Source of the DNA: Alligator mississippiensis
Taxonomy: Eukaryota; Chordata; Crocodylia; Alligatoridae
NCBI RefSeq assembly: GCF_030867095.1
Contig: NC_081824.1
Span: 137,483,433 to 137,547,432 of the forward strand
DNA length: 64,000 nt
Direction: 5' to 3'
In this document: piece after piece, positions 22,841 to 35,101 of the stretch
Numbering within the stretch: position 1 is the first letter of the stretch
Layout: each line of letters begins with the position of its first letter
Made by a program: the position numbers and the translations under genes
The notes under the pieces: model-generated
What the model was told of the DNA's origin: nothing
The model's input: only the letters and a program-made list of their open reading frames with translations
The model's database searches: none

Positions 22841-23715
22841 ATCAGATCCTAGATTAGGAGTAAACCCATGGAAGTAAACAGAGAATAATGCAGGTGTGAA
22901 AACAATAGAGAGCAGATTTAGGAGAAAGTTGCTAATTGAGTATCTTTTGTTTGCACTGCAGGTCTGTTGTTTTGTCTCCCTAGTGCTCATTCCTTCAAAT
23001 AGACTTTATCTTCATGGATACATGATTCCCACCATCTCCACATGACTCAACATATACATAGACTCACCACATATATAGTTGATAATTACATTTAACTGAT
23101 TTTATAAAGGGTGAGAATACAGTATTTACCCAAATCCAAGACAACTTGGATTTAAGACAACTCCCCAATAATTGTATTCTATACGAGGAAAATTATAAAT
23201 TTGTTATTATTTTCCATGTATAGAATCCAATTTTTGGAGGGTCCTCTTAAATTATCTGTTTCTGCACCCCGTCCCACAGCTGTAGTGGAAAAAGTAGCAG
23301 TGGGGTGCGAGGGTCCCCAGCCCTGGTCCCAGCCAGGAAGAGGGAATAGTGGCAGCTCCAGGTTAGGCCATGTCAGGACCAGAGGCAGAGCTGAAGGTAA
23401 GCAGCAGGGGAGCAGGGGGAAAAGAAAAGGGAAGGGAAAGGGAAGGGAGTGGTAGTGGCCAGGATGGGGGAGCAGACAGCAGCAGGGATAGGATGCATGG
23501 TCTCCCCCTGTTCACCCCCCATCTGCACCACACAGACTCTTGGGCACTCCCCTCACTGGAAGCCCCCTCCCTGCCACACAAGCCACCCTGGCCCAAGGCA
23601 GGGAGGTAGCTCAACTCTGGCTTCAGCTCCAAGGCCAGAGCTGAAGTTGGAGTTAAACTGTTGCCTGCCCCAGACTGGTACTCAGATCTAAGAGCAGGCT
23701 TTTCCCCCTCTCTGG
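22841..23715. other. Possible DNA-transposon end and GC-rich patch
   Basis: At 23,122-23,190 a segment (TATTTACCCAAATCCAAGAC, then GGATTTAAGACAACTCC) resembles a widely dispersed vertebrate repeat end that I cannot name. 23,260-23,700 is GC-rich with purine runs near 23,410-23,450. No gene is recognised. Confidence 0.3.
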
Positions 23716-25050
23716 CTAGGGACATAAGTTACATATAAACCAATTTACATGATCAGAAACTGGTTTAAACCTGTAACAGAACATAAGTTCAGAGCACATG
23801 GACCAGTTTCAAAATAGCCAAAACTGGTTTAAGATAAACCTGGCTGAATGTAGTATCAGACTTAAATGATTTGGGTCAAACTTGTTTATGGATCTTCTGT
23901 CCCAGACCCCTTCCTGGTTTAAGTTAAATCAGAGTCCTGCAGGATCCCAGTATGCTTTTCGGCCCTGGGCTGGGCTGGCCTGTCTGCTGCAGAGAGTAGG
24001 GCTGGCCCTGCCCCTCTCTTCCCTAGCTGGAGCTCTGGTTGTCTAAGAGGGAGGTGAAGAATGCAGGCACAGCAACATCTGCCTGGCTTCTCTCTGCCCC
24101 ACCACTCTTTCTGCTCACTGCTCAAGCAGGGATCCCCCCATCCCTCCCTCCCATTTCCCACAGCATGGACCCCAGCGGCACAGATCCTAGCCAGCATCTG
24201 GTCACAGTCAAGCTACCCCCATGCTAGCTAATGCCGAGAGGTGTCTATGTGTGTCTCCAATTTCACTGGAACAAAGGCAGACAGAAAGGTTTCCACTTAG
24301 GGCTTTTTAGAATTAATCAGCAGGTCAGCTGGTAATGTTCCTCCATTCCTTCCTTGGAAAAAGCTGTTTAAGAAGAGCATGAACTAATGAGAAAGAGACT
24401 TTTGTTTTCTTGATGGGCTGATAAGCTTTGTGTTCTGATAAGCTCCCTGTTGACTGCTGGCTTTCTTCAAAGGCCTCAGTCTGTCACTGTTCAAGAGGAA
24501 ACAGAGAGAGGTGTGAAAAATTACCTGGTTTGCAATCCATGGGACTTGTGAGTGCTGTCAGTTTGCTGAAGACAGTATGAAGAAACAGGACGAGGGAGAC
24601 TGAAAAGCTCAGTATCATCAACAGATGTATGCACTCCACACATGCAGTCCTCCCTCCCCCCACCCTTGCCTCAGAGTGCTAGCCCGGGGTCGGAGTCTTG
24701 CAACGTTCCCGCCCCTTGAGCAGCAAATGTGGGTGGCTGGTGAGGGATTTTTCTCCTCCCCCTCTAGGCACACCCCAGCTGGGGACTGTGCAGGTCAGGG
24801 TGGGGGTTTAAATCATAGCATTCTGCCAGGGCCTGCCCCCACCCCTCAACTCAGCATTGTGGAAGGGAAGGGAGGGCTTGCTTTAATGCCCCCAAGCTTC
24901 TAGCTTGAGCCACTGCAGGCATGTGCCTGCATTTCCTAAGTCAAAAGTGAATGTCTATCCACATACAAATCAATTCAATTTCTGCAGGTTAAAGTAACCT
25001 GCCATGATTGACTCAATTCAGGCTCAGGCTTTTTGAATGTCTGTCCCTAG
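23716..25050. mobile_element. MITE-type element with CTAGGGACA ends
   Basis: Left end CTAGGGACATAAGTTACATA; the reverse complement of the right end is CTAGGGACAGACATTCAAAA. Subterminal sequence (CAGAAACTGGTTTAAACC; GAACATAAGTTCAGAGCACATGG) matches the elements at 29.8 and 46.9 kb. This copy is about 1.3 kb because its middle (about 23,900-24,960) holds GC-rich extra sequence, probably another insertion or a longer subfamily. No transposase frame is seen. Confidence 0.6.
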
Positions 25051-25929
25051 TCATTATGTTGATTGGGGAAGGACTTATCTTGGATTTCAGTAAATAATGT
25101 AATTTAAAATATGTCAGTTCCTAAGACCATTACCCCATCAATACATGCATTTGTGATTTTACTTACATGAGTAACTCAAGTAGGGGTAAATTTGCATATG
25201 TGCATGTCTGTAAGGATCATTCCTCATTCTTATGCCCAACCCATGCATACATAAGACTTTTGGAGTATAATTTTATAGTTATAATAAAAATATGTATTAG
25301 TGCTCACTTGTGTGGGGGAAGGGTGTACCTGTGTTCCCACAGAGGGGGCAGGGGACAGCTAGAACCATGTCCAGTTCACCCTTCCAGGGCACAGGTCCAG
25401 GTTGTTATGCTTTTGCTTGATGGGCTACCCAAAAGCATGGACATGTACATACAACTGGAATTTTCATAAGCAAACCAGGCAGTTGTTTATCAGAAGTTCA
25501 GATCAATGCAAATTCTAAAATGTGGTACTCCATTTTCAGTTAATATTTGTAACCTCTTATACATTTTCTTGTTATTTTGAGTGTAATAGATAGTGGATGT
25601 GCTATAGAAATGGTGAATACTGCTCACGATACCTGACTTAATTATGAAGTTAAATTGCATACTGGAGATCTGTGCTGTTACTTACCTGCTGGGTTGTCAT
25701 TTATTTCTGTTTCACAAGGTACAATTTCCCTGTTTGTCCTAAACACTGTTTTATAATGGCTCACATGCCAGTGGTTTGTTTCAGAAAGAGATTTTATAAC
25801 TCAGAGGGGGCAGCTAAAGAGGTTTCACTTATGGGACCTGAATCTAGATTTATTTTTGCTGAATATAAATAAAATGCTTTATATAAACCAGCACTGATAT
25901 AAGCAGCATATGACTTAAAGAGCTAGAGT
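25051..25929. other. No recognised feature
   Basis: AT-rich sequence. Short frames only, with no domain, RNA or terminus recognised. Confidence 0.35.
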
Positions 25930-26204
25930 AGTTATTCTCAACCAGGGTGCCACGAGATGCTTTGAAGGGTACCAGGAGGTGTGAGGAGATAAGCAAGGTA
26001 TGAGGAGAGAAGCAGATAAGTGAAGGCTTAGGCTTGTCCCCACCTGGCCAATCCCTTATCCCCACTGCCTGATCCTTCTGCAAGGAGGTAAGCATTGTAA
26101 TATATATATTAGTTTCTAAAATTGGGTGCCACTCAATTCAGAAGTTATGGAGGGGTGCCTCAACTGAAGGTTGGCATAAGTGCAGAAAGGTCAAAAACCC
26201 CTGG
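25930..26204 (-). mobile_element. hAT MITE (TTCTCAACC family) with 8-bp TSD
   Basis: The element runs from AGTTATTCTCAACCAGGG to AAAAACCCCTGG, flanked by exact GCTAGAGT at 25,922-25,929 and 26,205-26,212. Its interior (AGGAGGTAAGCATTGTAATA, and GGTGCCACTCAATTCAGAA) is the reverse complement of the copy at 37,813, so the two are members of one family in opposite orientation. Confidence 0.8.
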
Positions 26205-26212
26205 GCTAGAGT

Positions 26213-28150
26213 AACAACATCCATGTGAGGAGATGATACACTGTTATCAGATCAAAATTAATTATTCCAAACAGACAAAGTTAGAGCACAGAATCGTGAA
26301 AACCAACAGACAAGCGTAAACTGAGAGGAAAGGGCCTGAGTATATCAAAAAGCAGCAGAGAGACTGACAAGGGTAAATAATGATAAAAGGTTCATTTGAC
26401 TGGGCCAAGAGGTAGTCACTGGTGATTTTGGATATGACTCATATATAAAAGGACACCTGAACCATCAAGAATCAAAAGATTAAATCCTCTTTTTGCCTCT
26501 CCTCTTCCAGTCCCCAACCCCTGAAAAAAACCCTGCAGTGTTCTGTTTCTAACATTTAATTTCTCTGTTGATTGCAATTAAAACACCAGTTACAAACCTG
26601 GACTGGGAAGAGCAGGTAGTTCCCAGTTTGGAATAATACTTATTGAAAGAAGGATCTCTCATCACTTATCATAGTACTTTTTGCTTCACTTTGGTAGTAG
26701 GTGCCTGGGACCCCGTAAAAAGTCACAAGTTAATTATAGCTGGTCTACTGAGTTGCATGGCTCACTACTCTCTACCCTGAGTAAGCAAGAGGTGGAAAGA
26801 GCAGTCCTTAAGCAGAGTGAGTTTAAAGCAGCCTAGTAGCAACAGGCTTAATGGAAAGGTTCTGCAGGAGCAGACAAGCCAAGGAAACAGTTTTGGGTGG
26901 AGCTGTTGTTTCTGAATTTCCCTTGTTTTTAATAAAATGAAACCCCAGAAGAAGGTGATGTTTTGCCCTACAATAAGCATATAGTTTCCTTAAAGCTGAG
27001 TGGAGATTCTTTCATGTACAGCACTCTATTGGCTTTACTAACACATGAGATAACAGACTGGAACAGATCTCCTGGGTCACTGAATCCTGACCTTTGCTAT
27101 CACAAGCAATGACATCATATAATCCTTTTCATAAACACGAGAGTTCCTGAATATGACCTGCAATGCAAAGAGAGGTCATTGTAACACTCCACTACAGTAA
27201 CAGCCGCAGCAGGAAAGAGCAACAACAATTTTTCACAAAGTTTAGTGCACAAAGAAGACCGTATCCACAGGAGCATCAGGCTCAGTTTAAGTAGGAAGCA
27301 TGAAATTACCAGTTGTCTGTATTAGCAATTCCCAGGGCAATGCTACTACAAAAATCACTCAGTATAATTACTCAGAGTACAAAATGTAATTGGGGCCAGT
27401 CCCTGCACAAGGTCCAAATCTGGGATAAATTGATGTTGCCACACTGACTTCACTAGAGTTGGGCTGACATTTATCAACTCAGGACGTCACCCTCTATCTC
27501 AAATTTTTTATCATGGTATGCAGCATGATTTCATACAACTGAGGACTATAAAGACTGATCTCCCACCACTGTAGACCCTTCCAGGGCCTGTCTTTAGCCT
27601 GTTTAGGAACATCCATCTTAGCCTGCTGCATTAAAAGAACTGAAGCTGCATACCCAAACAATATGGCTTGCAAGGGATGGCTTTCATCTGCTCCTGCCTG
27701 CTGTTACTGTGTAGATAGGAACGCCTCAGATTCCAACAGATCATTTATTGTCAAGAGACAATAAGGAAAGATTGTAATTCAACTTTTTAAAAAAAATGTC
27801 TTCTGGCTTTATTCCAGATGTCTGCATTTATTCAGAGCTCATGAGCAAGTAACATTGGAGAATTTACCTTACACAACTCAACATGGAAAACAAACACTGA
27901 GACCTTTGTTCTAACACAAATTGCAGTCTTTGTTCAAAAGTGTGTGTCATCGCTAAACAAACACCTCGCATCCTCTGAAGAACAGCTTTGTTTTTAGTAG
28001 CTAGAATAAACTTTCTAATCATCTTCTGCAAGCTGGAACATTCAACACTTTAAATCATGGCTACTAAGAAGGAAGTGATAAAAATCTGGGAGAATTTCTG
28101 AAAACAAATACATGTATGGGTTGTTAATTACACTAATAGAGATACCTATC
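26213..28150. other. No recognised feature
   Basis: About 1.9 kb of AT-rich DNA. No coding exon or transposon end was recognised. Confidence 0.35.
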
Positions 28151-28857
28151 TGTGACAGCTGAAATTATGTCTGTGTGATAAAGGTGCTTGCTGAAGGCTC
28201 TATGAAGATTAGACCAAGTGTTTTTCTGTATTTGTTTAGATATTAAGCTATATGTTGTTGCTAAAAGCCTAATTAAAGATTAAGATGTAGTGAGGCCTTG
28301 TATAAAGTAAGGCCTAGTAAATTTAGCAAAGCCTTGAAGTAGTAAGGCCCTGTGGCGTAGTTAAAATTACCTTATCAAAGGAATGCAAGGCTTGTACTGC
28401 TAATTGGTCAGTCTAAGGACAGTTGAAGTAAAAGGAATCTGAGTGGTTGTACGTTATCAGAACCATTCAGAAGCTTTAAATTGCCTGGAATATCTGGAAA
28501 CCATTCAGAAAGAAGATACAGCTCTGTGAAAAGGATTAGTTAGCTGTTGCCTGGATCAGTGGACCCATGGACTTCTAGGAGCCCAAGGACTGCATTCCAG
28601 GGTCCTTCCCAGTACCCCTTTGGACATTGTCATTCAGGGACACCTGACTTCACTGAACTTTGTGGAAAGAGAAGCTTGCTGTGTATCAGGCATAAGAGGG
28701 GACTGCCGATAAGTTGCTGATGCAAATTGCTTTTTGTCTGTCATTGTTTGTCTTGTTACTACACGTAGTTGTGTTTTTGTTAAGTCAATAAATCTTTCTT
28801 ACCTTTCTACCCCCGACCATACTCTCAATCCCGAACCCTCCGCAGGTGACTGGGACA
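28151..28857 (+). mobile_element. Solo LTR, plus orientation
   Basis: A 707-bp block starts TGTGACAGCTGAAATT and ends CTGGGACA (TG...CA). The flanks CCTATC (28,145-28,150) and CCCATC (28,858-28,863) are a 6-bp duplication with one mismatch. AATAAA lies at 28,787-28,792, about 65 bp before the 3' end, as expected for R/U5 in plus orientation. No adjacent primer site, gag or pol was found, so it is a solo LTR of an endogenous retrovirus-like element. The interior repeats AAGGCC/AAGGCCTAG words around 28,290-28,350. Confidence 0.7.
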
Positions 28858-29775
28858 CCCATCTCCATGTTACTGTAATGGAGGTTGTAGATCAAAGCCA
28901 AGGCCACATTATAAACCTGGGGAAAATGAGCTTTCTAATGTTATGTTGTACACTATGGTACACTTTATATGCAAGCGGGAGTTTGTAGCCAACTCAATAT
29001 GTACTTGGATCAACGGACCACACTGAAACAGACTGTGAGATTACACTGACTGAAGGATGACACATTATTTAAATAAAATACAAATCATTGCTTGATATTA
29101 GTTGTCTGTTGAGCAGAAGGGACCGATGCTGATACTCTAATAGTTAAATTTTCAAGATAACGTCTGAGTCAAAGCCCTAAGAAGTCAATGAGAGTCTTCT
29201 CAATCACTTAAATGGACTTTAAATCAGGTCATTATGTTATGTCAGGTCTGCTCTCATTTAGAAGGGACTTAGTACAATATTTATTGAGCAATATTACTAG
29301 TGAATCAATTTATGGCTGCCTTATTTTTGGCACCTACACACATTCAATCTATCACTGTTAAGGCTACATCAACATGCTTCAATACAGCTTCAACATAACA
29401 GGTGCCCTCAGTTGTTATAGTATCTGTGTTAAAGAGATTCTGTTTACCTTGAAGCATGTAAAAGTTGGGCCATTGCCATCAAAAGAAGACAGCTGAGCCC
29501 TTACATTTTGCCTTCTTTTCTGTTACCAGAACATGCAATTTCCCAAACCACTTCCTTTTTTCTTTGACAGTGAGAATGCCACATAAATGGATAGAGGTTG
29601 TTTATCACTCCATTTTCACAAACAAGTGATGTCATATCCACCATAAACACAAATGCAAGTATTAATACTTGGGAGGGAAGGGGTTGACTACAGATTTTTC
29701 TTTGTTTGACTGGTTTATTCTGGAACAATATCCAATTTGGAGGCTGAAGTGTTTTTGTCGCAGGCCAGACACAGT
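28858..29775. other. No recognised feature
   Basis: AT-rich spacer between the solo LTR and the next MITE. Nothing could be assigned. Confidence 0.35.
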
Positions 29776-30028
29776 GGCCAGGTACAGGTATTACACTGTT
29801 ATGGGTATAAGTGATCGGAAACTGGTCTATTTCCAGAACAGAAGTTCAGCACACATGGACTGGCTTAAAAATTGCAGGACCCAGTCTAAGATTTGCACAC
29901 CTTCCCCCCCGCCCCCAAAGGATGAATATGTGGTCTGTTTGCTACTGGTCTAAACTATGCTGCTTATAGAAAACTGTGTAATTTAAATCCAATTCTGTCT
30001 TGGGCTTTTTGAATGTCTGTACCTAACC
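29776..30028. mobile_element. MITE with AGGTACAGRYATT ends
   Basis: The left end GGCCAGGTACAGGTATT and the reverse complement of the right end GGTTAGGTACAGACATTC are inverted. The body shares GAAGTTCAGCACACATGGAC and AACTATGCTGCTTA with the element at 46,942 and, more distantly, with 23,716. The 253-bp length and lack of coding sequence indicate a non-autonomous element. Confidence 0.7.
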
Positions 30029-31692
30029 AATAAGGGCAAAAGTAAGACATACTTCCTCAGGAGTGGTCTAACAAGAGGGCTGCAATCAGCCTTTGATGGA
30101 GAGGAGACAGGACAATGTCAATTTCAACAGAATACTTAGAAACAAAGGCTGATTATCTTTTAATGGATGTCTACAATGGGAAGTGAACTGTGATCAATAG
30201 TTTAGGCTGCCAAATAACCATCATGTAGCAAAAGCTTTAAGTCATTTCTAACCAGTCCATATCAGATTTAGGCTAGTTAGTTAGAAATGAAAGGTTTTAT
30301 TCCCTGAGCTAGCCTTGTATTTGATTTTGCATGTGAGTAGCATTTTCCTCTGAGTACATATCTGAGATGATGTTTTTACCATATGCATTATTTACTCTTA
30401 TGTTTCTCTCCGACTTTTATTTCTTACATCTGAATAAACAGATGATTGAGATAGAATGAACGAAAAAGAAAATGTATTTATGGGGCTACTCTGACCAACA
30501 AAACCAAAAATGACCAAAAAAAGTTCAAGTCCATGAGGACCCATTTACCTGTCAAACTGATATTTTTAAACCATATTTTCCCACTACAGAATGTTGCAAC
30601 TGTACAATGCCAAAACAGATGTTTTCTGTTACATATATACAGTATTTAGTTCCAAAATTCTGTTCCCATGTTGACCACAGACAAATCATCCTTGCAAAGC
30701 TCAATAGGTCAATAAACTTAAGCTGGTAACTACAGGTGAAAATATCTCTAGGTCATTCATACAAAAGTAATATTCTCAGTCAACACTTTTTGAACTGTTG
30801 CTGAAATATTTTTCATGTTTAGTGTCCATATCATTGTTTCATTTGATTTCTACTTGGCATATTTTTTACACTTTACAATGGGTCAGAATTTAGAATGGGC
30901 CTCTCCTGCCTGAACTGCTGTTTATTAGCTCATTTTAACTGTTAAACACAATGTGCTAGCCCTCTACAGTTAAAGTTACAACCAGCTTGTTTTAACAAGC
31001 CCTATCTGATCCCCCCTCTCCCTCTCTGGCTTGGCATGCAAATTTCTGCAGGTATGCAGCCAGAGAAGGAAAATATTTCTGCAGAGTTTGGCAATTTTTC
31101 TTCCATTAGTTTTTGAGACATGCATCATTAAAAAAGAATGAATCCTTGTCTGAAAGCCTGACTTCTGTTTAATGTTTAAATTTCTCTCCTTAGCCCTAAA
31201 ACCATCTTGTTCCTACCCCTAATCAAGGATGTCGTCTTCATTTGGAAAGAAATTTAAAACATTCATTGGCATGGACACCTAGGCCTGGCTCCAGTAAAGG
31301 ACTAAGGAAGCTAAACTGGGATGTAAATGGAATATAGTCCAACACTGAAATCCTAAAAACACCTGTCATCTGTCAGCTAACCCTGGAGGCGCCTGGTACC
31401 TTACTTTCCCACACAGGCCTGGAGTTGCACTTTTGCACATGTGCAGAACTGCCCAAATGTTTTTGAGGGCTGAGCAGCTCAGTACATGTCTCATGCCTAA
31501 GCCTGATTACAATTAAAAAACCAGGCATTTGTCCACCCACGTCCCATTAGGGGATCAATCCAGTAGGTAGCCTCAGAGCATGCCTAATATACACTGTTGC
31601 GACATGGATACTTGTGAAAATCAGTGGCTTCTGCCACGTCCATTTAAGACACAATTTGCAGAGGAAAGGGTAGTGCCCTCTTAATGGTTGTA
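30029..31692. other. No recognised feature
   Basis: AT-rich DNA. No RNA gene, exon or transposon end was recognised on either strand. Confidence 0.35.
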
Positions 31693-31781
31693 CACTCACT
31701 TAGGAAATGGGAGAGCCAGGTATTATTCCCTCCTCTGCTTGTGAGGGTTAAAACCTACATCTCCCACATGCCTGGATAATG
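31693..31781. repeat. Foldback of tRNA-SINE-like sequence
   Basis: The left arm 31,693-31,732 (ATGGGAGAGCCAGGT core) and the reverse complement of the right arm 31,743-31,781 (ATGTGGGAGATGTAGGTTTT core) are similar. Each looks like the box-B side of a tRNA-derived SINE. The two arms are head to head with about a 10-bp loop. Sequence to 31,830 (CATTAGACCACCCTGG) may be part of the same repeat. Confidence 0.45.
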
Positions 31782-31830
31782 CCCTACCATTCAGGCATTA
31801 GACCACCCTGGGTGAGGGGTAGTATTCTCC

Positions 31831-32405
31831 ATCCCTGCTATTGAAAATGTACAGAAAATAATTGAATATTCACTAGGCCAAAGCAAGATAGAAAGACAAA
31901 GCAAAAGTAAGACAGCATGGAGCCCAGCTATGAGGCTGCTCTGGTGGAAGGGGAGAGACTTGTGTCCCTGCTTCTAGGGCTGTTTGTGTATTTTATATTA
32001 AATTGTTACTGGATAAAATAGAGATACTTGCCTAGGAACACAGAGCCTAGGATTCCCTCCTGCCTGGTGAGTGTCCAGAGCACTGGGCTGCAGAGGAGGA
32101 CACATATAACAACTGAATTGTTGTAAAGTGTCTTTTACTGGGAACAGGTGAGCAACCGTGTGTGAATGGCTGTGGTTCCAATATCAGGAAGTGGAAGTGA
32201 GCACCCAATCTGCCGTGTCTCACAGTGGGCAAGTGGTGGAGCTGAGGAGTGCTTGTTCTCATACTTCAAGAGTTCCAGGGCGTGGGTGACCTCTAACTGG
32301 AGGCATTTTCACTTTTCTGCTTTCCCTCTTCTCCTAACCATGAGTTCAATAAAGTTCAGTGGCCTGCACTTAACCAAAGTCTGCAGTGTGCTTTCCTGAC
32401 TTGAG
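31831..32405. other. Possible SINE remnants
   Basis: Around 32,060-32,110 and 32,140-32,250, phrases such as GGTGAGTGTCCAGAGCACTG and GTGAGCACCCAATCTGCC resemble the 31.7 kb foldback family, but too little is conserved to call an element. Confidence 0.3.
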
Positions 32406-32413
32406 TTGTCCAG

Positions 32414-33130
32414 TAGGGCTGTACAAAGCTTAAGTCCCTGATTCGATTTGGTGGAGATTTGGCCCGATTCGGTGGCTGAATCTCTGAATCCAAATCAAAT
32501 CAGAGGACCCTTTAATCTCTTCAAATTGAATTGGAACCCTCCAAATCAATTCAGAAAGTTTCAGTGATTTGGACATAGACACAGCTTTAAATGTTTTCTC
32601 TACATGCCTCTAGGTAGCAGGCAGCCATCAATGCTGCGATGCTGGGGCAGATGGAGCATCCCACAGGAGCACAGGGGAGCACTTCAGGTCCACTTCCAGG
32701 TCCACCAGGGAACATGCAGGGCCCCCCCCTGTGCCCCCCCTGGCTCGGCAACTGGTATCTCCCGAGTTTGGGGGGGCACCCAGTGTCCCCATGTGGCCAA
32801 TTGCCAAGCTGGGCAGGCGCAGGGGGCGGGGCCCCCGCGCTCTCCGGTGGACCCGGAAGTGGACCTGAGTGTGAAGCACTCAGGAGGCCCCCCTGCACTC
32901 TTGTGGGACACTCCATCCACCCCTGCATTGCAGAGTTCATGAGCTGTGCCTGGTACCCCAAGGTATGTAGGAAAAACATTTAAAGCTGTGTCTAGGTCTG
33001 AATCGCTGATTCTCCAAATCAGCATTGAATCGTCAGATTCAGATTCAGCCAAATCCGAATCAACTAATCGAACCACTGTCCCGATTCAGGCCGAATCCGT
33101 ATCGAATAGGGCCCATTTCGCACACCACTA
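32414..33130. mobile_element. Full-length TAGGG-type foldback hAT
   Basis: A 717-bp element starts TAGGGCTGTACAAAG and ends TTTCGCACACCACTA (reverse complement TAGTGGTGTGCGAAA). It is flanked by exact TTGTCCAG at 32,406-32,413 and 33,131-33,138. An 8-bp TSD plus TAGGGnTGTGCGAAA ends fits a hAT non-autonomous family. Both arms carry GATTTGGACATAGACACAGC-type sequence in inverted orientation, so most of the element is a long foldback with a GC-rich centre. Frames in it are compositional. Confidence 0.9.
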
Positions 33131-33217
33131 TTGTCCAGAGCGATGGCAAGTGAGGGAATGCTTTAACCCATGTTTTTGGGTTTCCAAGGGCTGGGGAGAT
33201 ATGATGATAGTCAAGTT

Positions 33218-33310
33218 CTACTCCAGTTGTTCTGAACTGGGGTGCCATGAAACCCCCTCCCCCCTTAGGCTTGCCACAATGCAGGCACCACTGCTGCTGC
33301 ATGTGGCGGC
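33218..33310. mobile_element. hAT-like left end, fragment
   Basis: The segment TCCAGTTGTTCTGAACTGGG, then GGTGCCATGAAACC and CCACAATGCAGGCACCAC, matches the start of the element at 35,613. Similarity stops near 33,320. Downstream (33,340-33,720) AATAAA-like signals on the minus strand hint at another unclassified insertion. Confidence 0.5.
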
Positions 33311-33847
33311 CAGATAACGAGGGAGGACAGAGCTGGTTGTTAGAAAGACAGCTTTTATTGAACAAGCAGTACAAGGGAGCTCACTGAGAGAAAATAGCAG
33401 AGAAAGGAAAATAAAATGGGGCAGTGGAGTTTTTGCTGTGTACCAAAGTGGCCAGTTATGCAATGAGAAGGTGAGGAGCAATGCAGTGTGGAGTGCCTGG
33501 AGGAGTGACCAGACCCATGTCACAGAACACTTGGCATCCACATGTAACAATACACGGGTTCACAGCCAACAGGTTCAAAAGAATATTTGATTTTCCACAT
33601 CCACTTTTGAACTGCTCTAGGAAGCTTTAAATCAGATTAGCGGACTGGTATGTCTGTCTACTTCAGGTTTAAGCTGTCTTTAATCCTCTCTAATTATTCT
33701 GTGTTTCCATACCCAGAGTTACACTCTCACAACAGGCCCCCTCTCCCTCTGGCCCAACAAACCCTGAAATCTTTTCAACACATTAGCATAGCTTCAACAA
33801 AAGAAGTAGAGAGTGCCTTCACTCACTCACCCATCTAGCATAACCTA

Positions 33848-33905
33848 TAGCCCACTGGTCAGGGTATGCATCAAGGGTGTGGTGGGAGAAGTGGGTTTGA
33901 ATCAT
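33848..33905 (+). repeat. tRNA-derived SINE remnant (tentative)
   Basis: TAGCCCACTGGTCAGGGTAT resembles a Pol III box A, and GTGGGTTTGAATCATG, about 40 nt later, resembles a box B. The spacing is tRNA-like, but no cloverleaf or anticodon arm is supported. Confidence 0.3.
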
Positions 33906-33970
33906 GTCACACTTCAAAGAGCCTAGAAATCAGGTATTCTACTTTCTATGTGACCTCCCTACCTACTAGA

Positions 33971-34235
33971 CCAGGGATTTTCAACCTTTTTGGATCATTG
34001 TACCTCCGGTGGCTGGACATGAAGCCGTGTAGCCCTGGCCACTGAGTTGAGGGGGGAGGGGGTGGCATGCAGCCAGATGCTAAGTGTGGGGAGGGAGGAG
34101 AGCTTGCAGCCAGATGTGGAGTGGCAGCAGCACAGGATGGTGCATGGCGGCACTCTGTCCCTGCCCCCCACACATACCCATTAGGGCCTTCTCAAGTGCT
34201 CCCGGGGGTACGCATAGCCCCGGTTGACAACTATA
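33971..34235. mobile_element. hAT MITE (TTTTCAACC type)
   Basis: Left end CCAGGGATTTTCAACCTTTT; right end CCCCGGTTGACAACTATA (reverse complement starts TATAGTTGTCAACCGGGG). These are hAT-like inverted ends of the broad CAGNGGTTNTCAACC type. Length is about 265 bp with no coding potential. No clear TSD. Confidence 0.6.
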
Positions 34236-34574
34236 TATATAATATTAGGCTATTATATAAAACAGCAGCCACTATGTCCTTCTCTTCCACTGAAAAAGAT
34301 AACTATGGCCCCTGTTTGGTTCTTTGAAAAAAGGGCCCCTAACTTCAGAAGGGAGTCCTGAGCTGTGAATCTCAGGAGCATCTCCTTGCAGCTCTGAATA
34401 AAGGCCTCAGAGAGGGGTGTGATTTTGAAATCACCTTTGTCCTCAGCATTTCTTGTTGGCTAGTTGCAGATGGCTGCACACCAACCATGCTAACTCTTGG
34501 TGGCTCCCTGCTGGGCCTCTGGCTTTGGATTACTTACTGCTCAGCCATGCGCTGTATGCACATATGAGGAGCCT
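34236..34574. other. No recognised feature
   Basis: Short anonymous spacer before the CR1 copy; nothing assigned. Confidence 0.35.
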
Positions 34575-34606
34575 GGGCACTCAGCAAGTGGGCGGATGAG
34601 AACCTG

Positions 34607-35065
34607 ATGGTGTTTAACACCAAAACATGCAAGGTTCTCCACCTTGGGAGGAAAAACCTGCAGCATGCTTATAGGCTCGGCAGTGCTATGCTGGCTAGTA
34701 CTATGGAAGAAAGAGACTTGGGGGTCATCACTGACCACAAGATGAACATGAGCCTGCAGTGCGATGCTGCAGCTAGTAATGCGACCAAAATGCTGGCTTG
34801 CATCCATAGATGTTTCTCAAGCAAATCCCGGGACGTCATTCTCCCCTTGTACTCGGCCTTGGTGAGGCTGCAGCTGGAGTACTGCATCCAGTTTTGGGCT
34901 CCACAATTCAAAAAGGGTGCGGAGAAGCTTGAGAGAGTCCAGAGAAGAGCCACGCGCGTGATCAGAGGTCAGGAAAACAGACCTTACGACGACAGGCTGA
35001 GAGCTATGGGGCTCTTTAGACTGCAAAAGTGCAGGCTCAGGGACGATCTGATGGCCACCTATTAG
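34607..35065 (+). pseudogene. CR1 RT C-terminal fragment
   Basis: A 152-residue frame with KVLHLGRKN, ERDLGVITDHKMN, LVRLQLEYCIQFWAPQ, ERVQRRATRVIRG and LRDDLMATY. It stops at a TAG at about 35,063. The remaining C-terminus reappears as a second frame at 35,102-35,305 (RLDIRKNFFTVRAPKVWNSL, then FKSKLDAYLAGIL). Apart from that interruption the ORF2 tail is nearly complete, indicating a fairly recent insertion. Confidence 0.88.
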
Positions 35066-35101
35066 TTTATCAGAGGTGACCATCAGTATCTGGGGGAATG
35101 T

